Positions 13,374-23,196 of a stretch of DNA of 64,000 nt are shown in pieces; positions within the stretch are counted from its first letter, which is position 1, and every line of letters starts with the position of its first letter. A program made the position numbers and the translations under genes. The DNA comes from Micromonospora sp. 15K316 (lineage in GTDB: Bacteria > Actinomycetota > Actinomycetes > Mycobacteriales > Micromonosporaceae): contig NZ_SMKG01000008.1 in the NCBI RefSeq assembly GCF_004348525.1, forward strand, positions 1 through 64,000, given 5' to 3'. The notes beneath the pieces were generated by a model that ran no database searches, was not told the DNA's origin, and saw only the letters and a list, made by a program, of their open reading frames with translations.

Positions 13374-14365
13374 CGGTGCCGGCGCTGCCGGAGGGTGACC
13401 TCGCCGCGGCCGGCCTGAGCGTGATCGAGTCGGCGGCGTACGAACTGGTCGTCGCGGAGCCGGGCGCCACGGCGGCCGAGCTCGGCCGGTCCTGGATCCG
13501 CCGCGAGCCGCTGCGCGACGCGCTCGACTCGCTCACCGCCGCCGGGCTCGTCCTGGCCACCGAGGACGACCCGCCGACCTACACCGCCGTCGACCCCGAG
13601 GTCGCCCTCGACGGGCCGGTACGGGCATACGAGGGGCGGTTGCGGGTCGCCCGCGCGCACCTGCGGGGGCTGGCCGCGGTCCACCGCGCACACTCCGGCC
13701 TGACCGACTCGACCGCCGTACTCGAAGTGGTCACCGGGCGCGAGGCGGTACTGGAACGGCTCGTTCGTCTCCGGCGTGCCGCCGAGACGGAGATCCTCTG
13801 CCTCGACAAGCCCCCGTACCTCGACGGGTCCGGCACGACGAGCGGCGGGGTCGAGCTGCTCGGTAGGGGGGTGCGCTCCCGCACCATCTACGAGCGTTCC
13901 TCGCTGGAACAGCCGGGCGCCCTGCGCGGGCTCGAACAGCTCATCACCGCCGGTCAGCAGGCCCGGGTGTTGCCGACCCTGCCGGTCAAGCTCTACCTGG
14001 CCGACGGCCGGTACGGCCTGCTCGTCCGCCGTCCGCTCGACGGGGGCGAGAGCGCCGTGCTGCTCCGGCCCAGCGCACTGCTCGACGCCATGGTGCACCT
14101 CTTCGAAGGGCTGTGGCGCTCCGCCCTGCCCCTGCGGCCGTCCCCGGCCGCACCGCCGAGCCACCGCCCCACGGTCGAGCACCGGCGGCTCGTCGCGCTC
14201 CTGCTCTCCGGGCTCACCGACGAGGCGATCGCGCGCCAGCTCGGCGTCGGCTACCGCACCGCGCAGCGACACATCGCGAAGCTGATGGCCTCACTCGGCG
14301 CCCGTACCCGGTTCCAGGCCGGGGTGCAGGCCGCCCGCCGGGAACAGCACGAACAGCAGCCGTAG
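13370..14365 (+). CDS. TrmB/LuxR-like transcriptional regulator (second of pair)
   Basis: 331-residue paralogue of the preceding gene with the same layout: N-terminal winged helix (LSVIESAAYELVVAEP), central sensor-like domain (EILCLDKPPYLDG, GVRSRTIYERSS, LPVKLYLADG) and C-terminal LuxR HTH (LLSGLTDEAIARQLGVGYRT). The GTG start at 13370 overlaps the previous stop in a GTGA arrangement, indicating translational coupling. Tandem paralogues of this kind may act as heterodimers or control related targets; that is inference. Confidence 0.83.
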   Translation: MTVPALPEGDLAAAGLSVIESAAYELVVAEPGATAAELGRSWIRREPLRDALDSLTAAGLVLATEDDPPTYTAVDPEVALDGPVRAYEGRLRVARAHLRGLAAVHRAHSGLTDSTAVLEVVTGREAVLERLVRLRRAAETEILCLDKPPYLDGSGTTSGGVELLGRGVRSRTIYERSSLEQPGALRGLEQLITAGQQARVLPTLPVKLYLADGRYGLLVRRPLDGGESAVLLRPSALLDAMVHLFEGLWRSALPLRPSPAAPPSHRPTVEHRRLVALLLSGLTDEAIARQLGVGYRTAQRHIAKLMASLGARTRFQAGVQAARREQHEQQP

Positions 14366-14382
14366 GAGCGAATCGTGCTCGC

Positions 14383-14598
14383 TCAGCAACCGCAGGCGCC
14401 ACCGCAGCAGCCGCCCGCGGCGGGCGCCGCAGCGCCACCGGAGGCGCCGCCACGGCCGGTGATTGCGACGGTGGAGAGCAGCTTCACAGTGTCCAGATGG
14501 CCCTGTGGGCACGCGGCGGGCTCACCGGCCTGCACCATCGGGCGATTGACCTCGAAGGTCGCGCCGCACGCGCGGCAGCGGAAGTCGTACCGGGGCAT
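14383..14598 (-). CDS. FmdB-family zinc ribbon protein with Cys-rich tail
   Basis: 71 residues. MPRYDFRCRACGATFEV is the classic FmdB/CxxC_CXXC_SSSS start. The zinc ribbon would use Cys8, Cys11, Cys30 and probably His34 (CPQGH) in place of the usual fourth Cys. The C-terminus is GGCCGGACGC, adding four cysteines. FmdB-type proteins are putative regulators or metal-binding accessory factors. The gene is short and lies inside longer frames, so it is easy to miss. It is divergent from the transglycosylase, 26 bp apart. Confidence 0.85.
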   Translation of the reverse strand: MPRYDFRCRACGATFEVNRPMVQAGEPAACPQGHLDTVKLLSTVAITGRGGASGGAAAPAAGGCCGGACGC

Positions 14599-14624
14599 GC
14601 GGTCAGCGTACGTGGGGTCCTGAC

Positions 14625-16238
14625 GTGTCGCGAGGGATGGGTGATACTCGACGGGTGGACGGCGAGGACAGATCGACCCTTCGGCCCCTGCGACCGGCCG
14701 CGCCGCTCGACGGGGCGATCGCCGAGTCCGGCGCGGCACCGGATCCGGCGGCCCGGCAGGTGCCCCGTCCTCGACGGCCCTGGCTGAGATCCGACACCCC
14801 GGCCGAGCCCGCACCGGCCGCCGACGCCGACCCGCCCCGGCTCGCGGCCGACGCCGGGGCACCGGTGGCAGGGAGCGATTCGACCAGGTCGCGAGGCACC
14901 TCGGACGACGCTTCCGCCGAACCCTCGGGCAGTGGCCCCGCCCGGTCGGGGAACGCCTCGGGCCACGCATCCGCCGGGTCGGGTGACACCCCGGGCAGCG
15001 CGACGACCGACGCCGGCAGGCCGATGCCGGGCTCGCCGGCCGAGGCCACCGCGAACGCCGTTCCGGCGGTCGGGGCGCCGAAGGCCGACCCCGACCCGAC
15101 CCCGGGCGACGCACCCAAGAGCAACGCCGACCCGACCCCGGGCGACGCACCGAAGGCCGACTCCGACCCGAAGACCGGGTCCGGGGCGAGGAGCGGGCCC
15201 GGATCCGAGACCGACGCCGAGCCGGAGTCCGCCGGCCGGTCGGGCAGCGACCCGGTGCCGGCGGGCACCACCGGAACGGCTACCGACGCGGCCACGAAGG
15301 AGGGCGCCCCGGTCGCCGCGCGGTCCGCCCGGCACCGGGTGCCGTTCGCGCACGCCGTACGCCTGCGTCCCCGCCGGGCCGCGGCGGCCGCCGCCCGGGC
15401 GACCCGGGCCTGGTCGCGGCGGCCGAGCGGCCGTCTCACGCTGCCGGGGTTGTTCCTGCTCCTGCTGGTGGCGGTGACGGCCACCGCCGGGGCGCTGATC
15501 GTGCCGGCGACGGTACGCGCGCCGCGTCCGGTCGCGGCCGACGCCACCGCCGGGAACGGCGCGCCGGCCCCCGGGATCTCGCCGTCCGGGCTGCCCACCC
15601 TGCCGGGGTCAACGCCGCCCACCACCGCCACTCCCGGCGCGCCGACCGCCCCGGCCGTCGGGGGCCGCCCGGCGGACGCGCTGGCCGACTGGGCCAAGCG
15701 GGTCGGCCCCAAGGTCGGGATCCCGCAGGTCGCCATGGAGGCGTACGGCTACGCCGAGCTGGTGCTCGCCCAGACGAACCGGAGCTGTGCGCTGAACTGG
15801 ACCACGCTGGCCGCCATCGGCTTCGTCGAGTCCTCGCACGGGAGGGCCAACGGCGCCAGCCTCGGCCAGGACGGGCGGGCCATGCCGGAGATCATCGGCC
15901 TGCCGCTGGACGGGCAGGGCGGCCGGATGCGCATCATCGACACCGACCGGGGGCAGCTCGACAAGGACACCAGCTACGACCGTGCGATCGGGCCGATGCA
16001 GTTCATCCCGACGACGTGGCAGGACGTCGGCGTGGACGCGGACAACAACGGCGTCGAGGACCCGCACGACATCGACGACGCCGCCCTCGCCGCGGGCAAC
16101 TACCTGTGCCGTGGCGGCCGCAATCTGAGCATCCCCACCGACTGGTGGAACGCGATCCTCTCGTACAACGACGTGCGCCCCTACGTACAGAAGGTCTTCG
16201 ACACCGCAAACCAGTACGGACAGGCTAGCCGTACGTGA
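14625..16238 (+). CDS. Membrane-anchored lytic transglycosylase with long disordered N-terminus
   Basis: About 537 residues. Residues 1-265 are Ala/Pro/Gly/Asp-rich and probably disordered and cytoplasmic. A single transmembrane helix follows at about 270-295 (LPGLFLLLLVAVTATAG), then a Pro/Thr linker and an SLT-type muramidase domain (about 345-530) with catalytic Glu402 (IGFVESSHG) and the family motif AIGPMQFIPTTW. It would cleave peptidoglycan outside the membrane. The start is uncertain: GTG at 14625 is used, but ATG at 14637 and a later GTG are in frame. The N-terminus contains the 36-bp-period repeat at 15093-15151. Confidence 0.88.
   Translation: MSRGMGDTRRVDGEDRSTLRPLRPAAPLDGAIAESGAAPDPAARQVPRPRRPWLRSDTPAEPAPAADADPPRLAADAGAPVAGSDSTRSRGTSDDASAEPSGSGPARSGNASGHASAGSGDTPGSATTDAGRPMPGSPAEATANAVPAVGAPKADPDPTPGDAPKSNADPTPGDAPKADSDPKTGSGARSGPGSETDAEPESAGRSGSDPVPAGTTGTATDAATKEGAPVAARSARHRVPFAHAVRLRPRRAAAAAARATRAWSRRPSGRLTLPGLFLLLLVAVTATAGALIVPATVRAPRPVAADATAGNGAPAPGISPSGLPTLPGSTPPTTATPGAPTAPAVGGRPADALADWAKRVGPKVGIPQVAMEAYGYAELVLAQTNRSCALNWTTLAAIGFVESSHGRANGASLGQDGRAMPEIIGLPLDGQGGRMRIIDTDRGQLDKDTSYDRAIGPMQFIPTTWQDVGVDADNNGVEDPHDIDDAALAAGNYLCRGGRNLSIPTDWWNAILSYNDVRPYVQKVFDTANQYGQASRT
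15093..15151 (+). repeat. Direct repeat inside transglycosylase N-terminus
   Basis: A 23-bp segment at 15093-15115 recurs exactly at 15129-15151, a 36-bp period encoding DPTPGDAPK-type 12-residue units; a third degenerate unit follows. Likely a slippage-prone low-complexity linker. Confidence 0.8.
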
Positions 16239-16308
16239 AGTGATCGTCTGCATACATTTGGAGAACTGGACACTTCCCCCAGGCTGTCGTTAGCGGCAAG
16301 CTAGACAG

Positions 16309-17328
16309 GTGATGGTGCGCGAGTGGGACGCCCGGACCGCGTCGTCTGTCGAGATCGCGTCGCTGCTGGACACGCTGAACGCGGTCCTCGCGGCTGATCT
16401 GCCGCAAGATCCACCGTGGCGGAAGAGTTCCCTGCGGGAGTACCTCACCGAGGTCATGCCGGGTCAGCGGCGGATCTCCTGGGTCGCGCAGGCGGAGCCC
16501 GCGGCCGACGGTTCGCCGGGCGACATCCTCGGCCAGGTGCATGTGCTGCTGCTCGGCGACATCGGTGTGCTGGAGGTGCTGGTGCACCCGTCCGTCCGGC
16601 GCACCGGTCTCGGCCGTGAGCTGGTCCGCGTCGCCGGTCACCGGGTCTACCAGGAGGGCTTCTCCTCGATCGGGGTCGAGGTGGTGGGCGACACCCCCGC
16701 CGTCGGCTTCTACGAGTCCCTCGGCTTCGTCCGGGAGTACGTCGAGACGCGCAGCGTGTTGGACCTCTCCACGGTCGACTGGGCGGATCTTGCCGAGATG
16801 GCCGGCGGGGTGGGCGCCGGATACCACCTCGAGTTCCACCCGGACGGGCCGCCGGACGAGCTGATCGAGGCGTACGCCCGGGCGAAGGCCGAGGTGCGCG
16901 ACATCGAGGACGGGGAGCTTCGCCCCAGCTCGTACGACGCGCAGCGGCTGCGCGACAGCCTGGACTGCCTGCACCGACGCGGCATGCGACCGTACATCGT
17001 GCTGGCCCTGCACGAGCAGACAGGTGAGGTGGCCGGCCTGACCGAGGTGGTGGTGCCGGCCCAGCACCCGACCCGCGCCGACCAGTACGACACCATCGTC
17101 GCGCAGGACCACCGTGGCTACGGGATCGACCGGGCGATCAAGGCGCGCATGCTGTTGGAGCTGCGCGAGGCGGCACCGGAGCTGACCGAGGTGCAGACCT
17201 GGAACGCCCAGGCCAACGAGGCGATGTTGAAGGTCAACGCCGAGCTGGGCTACCGGCCCGACCGGGACTGGTGCGAATACAGCGTCGACGTGGGCGAGCT
17301 GGTGCACCGCCTCGACGCGACACGCTGA
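16309..17328 (+). CDS. Tandem GNAT acetyltransferase
   Basis: 339-residue protein with two GNAT folds. The N-terminal half has the acetyl-CoA loop region VLVHPSVRRTGLGRELV and a VGFYESLGF ending; the C-terminal half keeps a weaker motif (VAQDHRGYGIDRAIKARML, NAELGYRPD). Such two-domain proteins resemble MshD-like and antibiotic acetyltransferases, but nothing here fixes the substrate. GTG at 16309 and ATG at 16312 are alternative starts with no strong ribosome site. Convergent with the heme operon. Confidence 0.82.
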   Translation: MMVREWDARTASSVEIASLLDTLNAVLAADLPQDPPWRKSSLREYLTEVMPGQRRISWVAQAEPAADGSPGDILGQVHVLLLGDIGVLEVLVHPSVRRTGLGRELVRVAGHRVYQEGFSSIGVEVVGDTPAVGFYESLGFVREYVETRSVLDLSTVDWADLAEMAGGVGAGYHLEFHPDGPPDELIEAYARAKAEVRDIEDGELRPSSYDAQRLRDSLDCLHRRGMRPYIVLALHEQTGEVAGLTEVVVPAQHPTRADQYDTIVAQDHRGYGIDRAIKARMLLELREAAPELTEVQTWNAQANEAMLKVNAELGYRPDRDWCEYSVDVGELVHRLDATR

Positions 17329-17406
17329 GCAGACCCGGAGCACCGCCGCACGCGCCGACCGGGACGACCCCCCGGGGGCCGCCGAGCCGGTCGGGAACGC
17401 GGCGCG

Positions 17407-18390
17407 TCAGTAGCGCTGGCGGAGCAGCCGGGCGGCCTCGACCGCCCAGTAGGTGAGGATGATCTGAGCGCCGGCCCGGCGGATCGACGTCAGCGTCTCC
17501 AGCATCGCGCCCTCCCGGTCGATCCAGCCGTTCGCGGCGGCCGCCTCGACCATCGCGTACTCCCCGGAGACCTGGTAGGCGGCGACGGGGACGTCGACCG
17601 CCGCGCGCACCGCCGAGACGATGTCCAGGTACGGCAACGCCGGCTTCACCATCACCATGTCGGCGCCCTCGGCGACGTCGAGCGCCACCTCGCGCAGCGA
17701 CTCCCGGAGGTTCGCCGGGTCCTGCTGGTAGCTGCGGCGGTCCCCCTCCAGCGCCGACTCCACGGCCTCCCGGAACGGGCCGAAGAAGGCCGAAGCGTAC
17801 TTGACGGCGTACGCCAGCACCGTCACATCCTGGTGACCGGCGGCGTCGAGCGCCCGCCGGACCACCCCGACCTGGCCGTCCATCATCCCGGACGGCCCGA
17901 CCACGTGGACCCCGGCGTCGGCCTGGGCGAGCGCCATCTCGGCGTACGCCGCCAGCGTGGCGTCGTTGTCCACCTCACCGTCGGGCCTGAGCAGGCCGCA
18001 GTGCCCGTGCGAGGTGAACTCGTCCAGGCAGAGGTCGCTCATCACGACTGTGGCGTCGCCGACCTCGGCGATCACGTCCCGGATCGCCACGTTGAGGATG
18101 CCGTCCGGGTCGAGACCGCCGGAGCCGGACGGGTCGCGCTGCTCCGGCACACCGAAGAGCATGATCCCGCCGACCCCGGCCTGAACCGCCTCGACCGCGG
18201 CCTTCCGCAGCGAGTCCCGGGAGTGCTGGAGCACGCCCGGCAGCGACCTGATCTCGCGCGGCGCGGTCAGCCCCTCCTTGACGAACATCGGCAGGACCAG
18301 CTCGGCCGGGTCGACGCGGGTCTCGGCGACCAACCGCCGCATCGCGGCGGTGCGGCGCAGCCGACGGGGCCGGATCTCGGGGTACGACAC
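17407..18390 (-). CDS. hemB: Delta-aminolevulinic acid dehydratase (porphobilinogen synthase)
   Basis: Condenses two 5-aminolevulinate to porphobilinogen in heme/tetrapyrrole synthesis. 327 residues, normal length. The Schiff-base lysines are Lys197 (YAVKYAS) and Lys249 ([11 protein letters not shown]). The metal site reads [14 protein letters not shown]: Cys121 and Cys131 are kept while the middle Cys of zinc enzymes is Asp123, a mixed site. GTG at 18390 is preferred over an in-frame TTG at 18396 because AGGAG is 6 nt upstream of the GTG. Last gene of the rex-hem operon, 16 nt after hemD. Confidence 0.96.
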   Translation of the reverse strand: MSYPEIRPRRLRRTAAMRRLVAETRVDPAELVLPMFVKEGLTAPREIRSLPGVLQHSRDSLRKAAVEAVQAGVGGIMLFGVPEQRDPSGSGGLDPDGILNVAIRDVIAEVGDATVVMSDLCLDEFTSHGHCGLLRPDGEVDNDATLAAYAEMALAQADAGVHVVGPSGMMDGQVGVVRRALDAAGHQDVTVLAYAVKYASAFFGPFREAVESALEGDRRSYQQDPANLRESLREVALDVAEGADMVMVKPALPYLDIVSAVRAAVDVPVAAYQVSGEYAMVEAAAANGWIDREGAMLETLTSIRRAGAQIILTYWAVEAARLLRQRY

Positions 18391-18406
18391 GTTCAACTCC
18401 TGACGA

Positions 18407-19987
18407 CTACCGGAACCTCAGTGCGGTCGGACCCTGCACCTTCGAGCCGCGGCGCTGCTTGGCCGGCATGGCGGCGAGCTTCTCCCGCAACTCGACGGCG
18501 TAGGCGGCGAGCGCCTCCACCAGATCGGGCACCGAGGCGTGCTGAGGCTGGACGTCGACCCGCAGGCCGAACTCCGTCGCCGTCTCCGCCGTCTTCGGGC
18601 CGATGACTGCCACCACGGTACGCGCGTGCGGCTTCCCGGCGATGCCGACCAGGTTCCGGACGGTCGAGGACGAGGTGAAGAGCACCGCGTCGAAGCCGCC
18701 CGACTTGATCGCGTCGCGGATCTCGGCCGGCGGCGGCGCCGCCCGGACCGTCCGGTACGCGGTCACGTCGTCGACCTCCCAGCCGCGCTCGGTGAGCCCG
18801 GCGGCGAGCGTCTCGGTGGCGATGTCGGCGCGCGGCAGCAGCACCCGGCCGACCGGGTCGAGCACCTCGTCGTGCGGCGAGAACTCGGCCAGCAGCCCCT
18901 CGGAGGACTGCTCCTCGGACGGGATCAGCTCCGGCTGGATGCCGAACGCGCGCACGGCGTCCGCGGTCGCCTCACCGATACAGGCGATCTTCACGCCGCC
19001 GAAGTGCCGGGCGTCGAGGCCGTGCTCGGCGAACTTCTCCCAGACCGCCCGGACGGCGTTCACCGAAGTGAAGATCACCCAGGCGTACCGGCCGTCGACC
19101 AGGCCCTTGACCGCCCGCTCCATCTGCGCCGGGGTACGCGGCGGCTCCACCGCGATGGTCGGCACCTCGCACGGGATGGCCCCGTACGCGCGCAGCCGGG
19201 CGCTCATCACACCGGCCTGCTCCTTGGTACGCGGCACGAGCACCTTCCACCCGTACAGCGGCCGGTTCTCCCACCAGCTGAGCTTGTCCCGCTCGCCGAC
19301 GCCCTCGCCGAGGGTGAGCACCACGCGGCCGGTGAAGCCGAGCGCGGCGGCGACGAAGCTGTCCACCGTCGAGGTGGTCGTGTACTGCGTCTCGCCGGTA
19401 CCGTCCCCGGTAACGCCGACCGCCGTGGTGCCGTCCACACCCACGGAGAGCAGACCGTCCCGGACCGCGGAGAGGTCGCCCGCGTCCACGGCGAGCGCGA
19501 GCGAGCCGCGTCCCACCGCGGCGGCCAGCGCCTCGAAGTCCAGCGCGCTGACGTCCTCGACGTCGGCCGCCGTGCGTACGCCCGGCAGCGGCACGCCCGC
19601 GTAGGTCGCGACCCCCTCGGCCTGCCCCACACCGGGGACCACCTCGAAGTGAGCGGCGGTACGGGCCACGGCCTGTACCTCCTTGACCACCGAGTCGTGG
19701 CCGAACGGGTCGCCGGCGACCAGGTGGACCGCGTTCTGCCCGGCGCGGGCCGCGGAGATCAGTACCTTCGCCACGTCTCCCGGCGCGCCCTCCGCCGGGG
19801 TGAACTCCGCGTCCTCCCGCGCCTCGGCGCGTACGGAGGCGAGCAGCGACTCGGGTACTCCCCGGTCGTACACCACCTGGTCGGCGTCGACCAGGGCGTC
19901 GTGCGCCCGGCGGGTCAGCAGGCCCGGGTCGCCGGGACCGGCCCCGACGAACGCGATGCGGCCTACGGGCTTACGGGTGCGGGTCAT
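18407..19987 (-). CDS. hemD: Fusion of SUMT-like domain and uroporphyrinogen-III synthase
   Basis: 526 residues. The N-terminal half (about 8-245) is a tetrapyrrole methylase fold ([20 protein letters not shown]); the C-terminal half (about 250-510) is HemD ([36 protein letters not shown]), which cyclises hydroxymethylbilane to uroporphyrinogen III. The methylase half looks degenerate: the usual GDPFVFGRGGEE motif reads [12 protein letters not shown], so methyltransferase activity is doubtful. The start overlaps the hemC stop (ATGA). Such fusions are common in actinobacterial hem operons. Confidence 0.93.
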   Translation of the reverse strand: MTRTRKPVGRIAFVGAGPGDPGLLTRRAHDALVDADQVVYDRGVPESLLASVRAEAREDAEFTPAEGAPGDVAKVLISAARAGQNAVHLVAGDPFGHDSVVKEVQAVARTAAHFEVVPGVGQAEGVATYAGVPLPGVRTAADVEDVSALDFEALAAAVGRGSLALAVDAGDLSAVRDGLLSVGVDGTTAVGVTGDGTGETQYTTTSTVDSFVAAALGFTGRVVLTLGEGVGERDKLSWWENRPLYGWKVLVPRTKEQAGVMSARLRAYGAIPCEVPTIAVEPPRTPAQMERAVKGLVDGRYAWVIFTSVNAVRAVWEKFAEHGLDARHFGGVKIACIGEATADAVRAFGIQPELIPSEEQSSEGLLAEFSPHDEVLDPVGRVLLPRADIATETLAAGLTERGWEVDDVTAYRTVRAAPPPAEIRDAIKSGGFDAVLFTSSSTVRNLVGIAGKPHARTVVAVIGPKTAETATEFGLRVDVQPQHASVPDLVEALAAYAVELREKLAAMPAKQRRGSKVQGPTALRFR

Positions 19988-20952
19988 TCTGTGCTCCCAA
20001 TTTGCTGGGTCCCCGGGCCGGTGTGTCCTTCGTGGCCGAGGATCGTGTCGGCGCCGAGGTCGAGGAGTTCGGCGGCGAGCGCCTTGCCGATCTCCGCCGC
20101 ATCGGCGGGCGTTCCGGTGCGGGACAGCCGGATCTCACGGGTGCCGTCCGGGCTGATCACCGCCCCGCGCAGGTAGATCTCCTCGCCGACATCGCCCTCG
20201 GCGAGCTCGGCGTAGGCGGCGACGGGTGCGCTGCACCCTGCCTCGAGGGTGGCCAGCAACGCCCGCTCCGCGGTGATCGCGGCGCGGGACGGCGCGTGGT
20301 CCAGTACGGCGAGCAGCTCGATCAGGTCCGGGTCGTCGGCCCGGCACTCCACCGCCAGCGCCCCCTGGGCGGGCGCGGGCAGCATCAGCATCGGGTCGAG
20401 CGACTCGGTGATCTCGCCGGCCCGGCCGATCCGGCTGAGCCCGGCCCGCGCCAGGACGACCGCGTCGAGGTCGGCGTCCGGGCCGAGCACGCGCCCCAGG
20501 CGGGTGTCGACGTTGCCGCGGATCGGGGTGACCTCCAGCTGCATCCCCAGCGCGTGCAGCTGGGCGATCCGACGCAGCGCACCGGTGCCGACCGTTGCCC
20601 CCGGCGGCAGCTCGGCGAGCGTGAGGCCGTTCCGGGCGACCAGCGCGTCGCGCGGGTCCTCCCGGGGCGGCACCGCCGCGATGTGCAGCCCGGGCGCGGG
20701 CGCGGTGGGCAGGTCCTTGTACGAGTGCACCGCGAAGTCGATGGTGCGTGCGGCGAGCGCGTCCCGCAGCGCGGAGACGAAGACGCCGACACCGAGCCGG
20801 TGCACCGGCGCCTTCGAGCGGTCGCCGGCGGTGATCACCTCGACCAGCTCGACCGGGCGGCCGGTGGCCGCGGTGAGTGCCTCGGCGACGTGGCCGGACT
20901 GGGCCATCGCCAGGGCGCTGCCCCGGGTGCCGAGGCGCAGGGTGGTGCTCAT
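19984..20952 (-). CDS. hemC: Hydroxymethylbilane synthase (porphobilinogen deaminase)
   Basis: Polymerises four porphobilinogen into hydroxymethylbilane. 322 residues. The dipyrromethane cofactor is attached at Cys240 ([11 protein letters not shown]); catalytic Asp80 is in HSYKDLP; the cofactor-binding stretch reads [12 protein letters not shown], a GT(S/G)-type variant. ATG at 20952 has a GGAGG site and overlaps the hemA stop (ATGA); its own stop overlaps hemD. Confidence 0.96.
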   Translation of the reverse strand: MSTTLRLGTRGSALAMAQSGHVAEALTAATGRPVELVEVITAGDRSKAPVHRLGVGVFVSALRDALAARTIDFAVHSYKDLPTAPAPGLHIAAVPPREDPRDALVARNGLTLAELPPGATVGTGALRRIAQLHALGMQLEVTPIRGNVDTRLGRVLGPDADLDAVVLARAGLSRIGRAGEITESLDPMLMLPAPAQGALAVECRADDPDLIELLAVLDHAPSRAAITAERALLATLEAGCSAPVAAYAELAEGDVGEEIYLRGAVISPDGTREIRLSRTGTPADAAEIGKALAAELLDLGADTILGHEGHTGPGTQQIGSTE

Positions 20953-22292
20953 CCTTCACCTCCGGAGGACGGGGTGGGGTCGGTCTCCATGACGTCGGGA
21001 ACGGTGTCGACCGGGGAGGTCTGCGGCACCTCGAGGTCGAAGAGCTCGCGCAGCAGCGCGGCGTACTGGTCGCCGCCGGGCTCCGCGGCCAGCTGGCGGA
21101 CGCGCACGGTCGGCTGGTGCAGCAGCCGTTGCACCACTCGGTGCACCGTCCGGGCCACCTCGGCACGCTGGTCGTCGGTGAAGTCGGGTCGCCGCTGGGC
21201 CAACCGGCGCAGCTCCGCGCTGACCACGTCGTCGGCGCGCCCGCGCAGGGCGGCGACGGTGGGCGCGACGTCCGCGCCGCGCAGCCAGGTGAGGAAGCTC
21301 TCGACCTCGGTGGTGACGATCTGCTCCACGGCGGAGGCGTCGCTGGCGGCCGGACCCTCGGCGAGCAGGGCGGCCATCCGCTCGATGTCGATCACCTCGA
21401 CCCCGGGCAGCTCGGCCACCCCGGCCTCGACGTCACGCGGTACGGCCAGGTCGAGCAGGACCAGCGGCCCCCGCGCGGGATCCCGGTCGGCCAGTGCCCG
21501 GGCCACCACCGACCGGGTGAGGACCGGTTCGATGGCCGCGGTGGCGGCCACTACGATGTCCACTGTGGAGAGTGCGGCGGTCAGCTCGGCCATCGGGACG
21601 GCCGTCGCGCCGTACGACTCGGCCAGCCGGACGGCACGATCGGCGCCCCGGTTGGTGACGGTCAACGGCCCGGCGCCGAGCCGGGCGAGCGTCGCCACGC
21701 CCAGCGAGCCCATCGCACCGGCGCCGACCACCATCGCGGGGCGGCCGGTGAGGTCGCCGTCGAGATGAGCGGCGGCCAGCTCCAGCGCGGCGGTGACCAC
21801 ACTCTGCCCGGCGCGGTCGATGCCGGTCTCGGCGTGCGCCCGCTTGCCCACCCGCAGCGCCTGCTGCATCAGCTCGTGCAGCAGACGGCCGGCCGAGTCG
21901 GCGTCGGTGGCCCAGTGGTACGCGTCGCGCAGCTGGCCCAGGATCTGCGCCTCACCGACGACCATCGAGTCCAGCCCGGTGGCGACCCGGAAGACGTGGT
22001 TCACGGCCGCCGCGTCGTAGTGCACGTAGAGGTGGTTGGCGAGCGCCGTCGCCGAGCAGTCGGCCTGCTCGGCGAGGACGGCGCAGATGTCACCGAGCCC
22101 GCCGTGGAAACCGGACACGGCGGCGTAGACCTCCACCCGGTTGCAGGTGGAGACCAGCACCGCCTCACTCACGTAGGGCTGGGCGACCAGCCGGTCCAGG
22201 ATGCGGGTGAACTCGGCGGGCGGCACCGCGAGCCGCTCCAGCGTGGCGACCGGGGCGGTCCGGTAGGACGCGCCGACGACGAGGAGTTTCAC
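20949..22292 (-). CDS. hemA: Glutamyl-tRNA reductase
   Basis: Reduces glutamyl-tRNA to glutamate-1-semialdehyde, the committed step of C5-pathway heme synthesis. 447 residues. N-terminal catalytic domain with nucleophile Cys50 ([10 protein letters not shown]), the [15 protein letters not shown] signature at about 105-120, a Rossmann NADPH domain ([11 protein letters not shown]) and a C-terminal dimerisation helix region. The GTG start at 22292 overlaps the rex stop (GTGA), so it is translationally coupled to the redox repressor. Confidence 0.97.
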   Translation of the reverse strand: MKLLVVGASYRTAPVATLERLAVPPAEFTRILDRLVAQPYVSEAVLVSTCNRVEVYAAVSGFHGGLGDICAVLAEQADCSATALANHLYVHYDAAAVNHVFRVATGLDSMVVGEAQILGQLRDAYHWATDADSAGRLLHELMQQALRVGKRAHAETGIDRAGQSVVTAALELAAAHLDGDLTGRPAMVVGAGAMGSLGVATLARLGAGPLTVTNRGADRAVRLAESYGATAVPMAELTAALSTVDIVVAATAAIEPVLTRSVVARALADRDPARGPLVLLDLAVPRDVEAGVAELPGVEVIDIERMAALLAEGPAASDASAVEQIVTTEVESFLTWLRGADVAPTVAALRGRADDVVSAELRRLAQRRPDFTDDQRAEVARTVHRVVQRLLHQPTVRVRQLAAEPGGDQYAALLRELFDLEVPQTSPVDTVPDVMETDPTPSSGGEG

Positions 22293-23059
22293 GTACCGAT
22301 CGCCTCCTGGGAGTCGTTGGCCGCGAGCCCACCCGGCAGTGCGGTGAGGGCGGACCCACCGGTGGCGGGCAGCGCGGTCAACGACGCCTTGCGGTGCTCG
22401 TGGAACGACAGAATCTGCAGCTCGATGGCGAGGTCGACCTTGCGTACGTCGACGCCCTCCGGGACCGAGAGTACGCAGGGTGCGAAGTTGAGGATGCTGG
22501 TCACGCCGACCGCGACCAGCTGGTCGGCCACCGGCTGGGCGGCGGCGGCCGGCGTGGCGATCACGCCTATCGCTATGGACTCCTCGGCGGCGACCCGGGA
22601 CAGCTCGTCGACATGCCGTACGACCAGGCCGTTTATCTCCTCGCCCACCCGGGCCGGGTCGGCGTCGAAGAGCGCGGCGATCCGGAAGCCACGGCTGGCG
22701 AATCCGTCGTAGCCGGCCAGGGCGTGACCGAGATTACCCACGCCGACGAGGGCGACCGCCCGACGTTGGGTGAGCCCGAGCACGGACTCGATCTGCTCGA
22801 TGAGCAGCGCCACGTCGTAGCCCACGCCGCGGGTGCCGTACGAGCCGAGGTGGGAGAGGTCCTTGCGGAGCTTGGCGGAGTTGACGCCGGCGGCGGTGGC
22901 CAGCCCCTCGCTGGAGACGGTCTCGTGGCCGCCGTCGGCGAGGTTGTGCAGGGCGCGGAGGTATTCCGGGAGCCGCGCGACGGTCGCCTCGGGCAGGTCG
23001 GGGAGCGCCGGTACGGCACCGGCGCTACCGGGCGCGCCAGGGTGACGGTGCTGACTCAT
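22289..23059 (-). CDS. rex: Redox-sensing transcriptional repressor Rex
   Basis: Senses the NADH/NAD+ ratio and represses respiratory and fermentative genes. 256 residues: N-terminal winged helix (RLPEYLRALHNL, VNSAKLRKDLSHLGSYGTRG) and a Rossmann domain (VGVGNLGHALAGYDGF) for NAD(H), then the domain-swap helix region. ATG at 23059 follows a GGAG site; the longer frame upstream covers the promoter. It heads rex-hemACDB, the order known in Streptomyces, where Rex autoregulates. A matching operator lies at 23179-23196. Confidence 0.97.
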   Translation of the reverse strand: MSQHRHPGAPGSAGAVPALPDLPEATVARLPEYLRALHNLADGGHETVSSEGLATAAGVNSAKLRKDLSHLGSYGTRGVGYDVALLIEQIESVLGLTQRRAVALVGVGNLGHALAGYDGFASRGFRIAALFDADPARVGEEINGLVVRHVDELSRVAAEESIAIGVIATPAAAAQPVADQLVAVGVTSILNFAPCVLSVPEGVDVRKVDLAIELQILSFHEHRKASLTALPATGGSALTALPGGLAANDSQEAIGT

Positions 23060-23167
23060 GAGACTCCGTGCGGTGCGATCCTCGGCCGACTCCGGCGGTC
23101 GGCCGCTTCGGGACTCCCGCTGGCGACCGAGGGTGCCGGCTGTGCTAGCGGGGCGCGTCGAAATCAC

Positions 23168-23196
23168 AGAGTAGGCGCTTGTGAAGGGGTGCACAA
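23168..23196 (-). promoter_or_regulatory. rex-hemACDB promoter
   Basis: Minus-strand -35 TTGTGC (23196-23191), 17-nt spacer, -10 TACTCT (23173-23168). Start of transcription would be near 23161, giving about a 100-nt leader. The -35 is embedded in the Rex operator. Confidence 0.65.
23179..23196. promoter_or_regulatory. Rex operator (ROP)
   Basis: TTGTGAAGGGGTGCACAA matches the known actinobacterial ROP TTGTGAANNNNTTCACAA at all but one specified position. It overlaps the -35, so Rex bound at a low NADH/NAD+ ratio would block its own operon. Confidence 0.85.
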
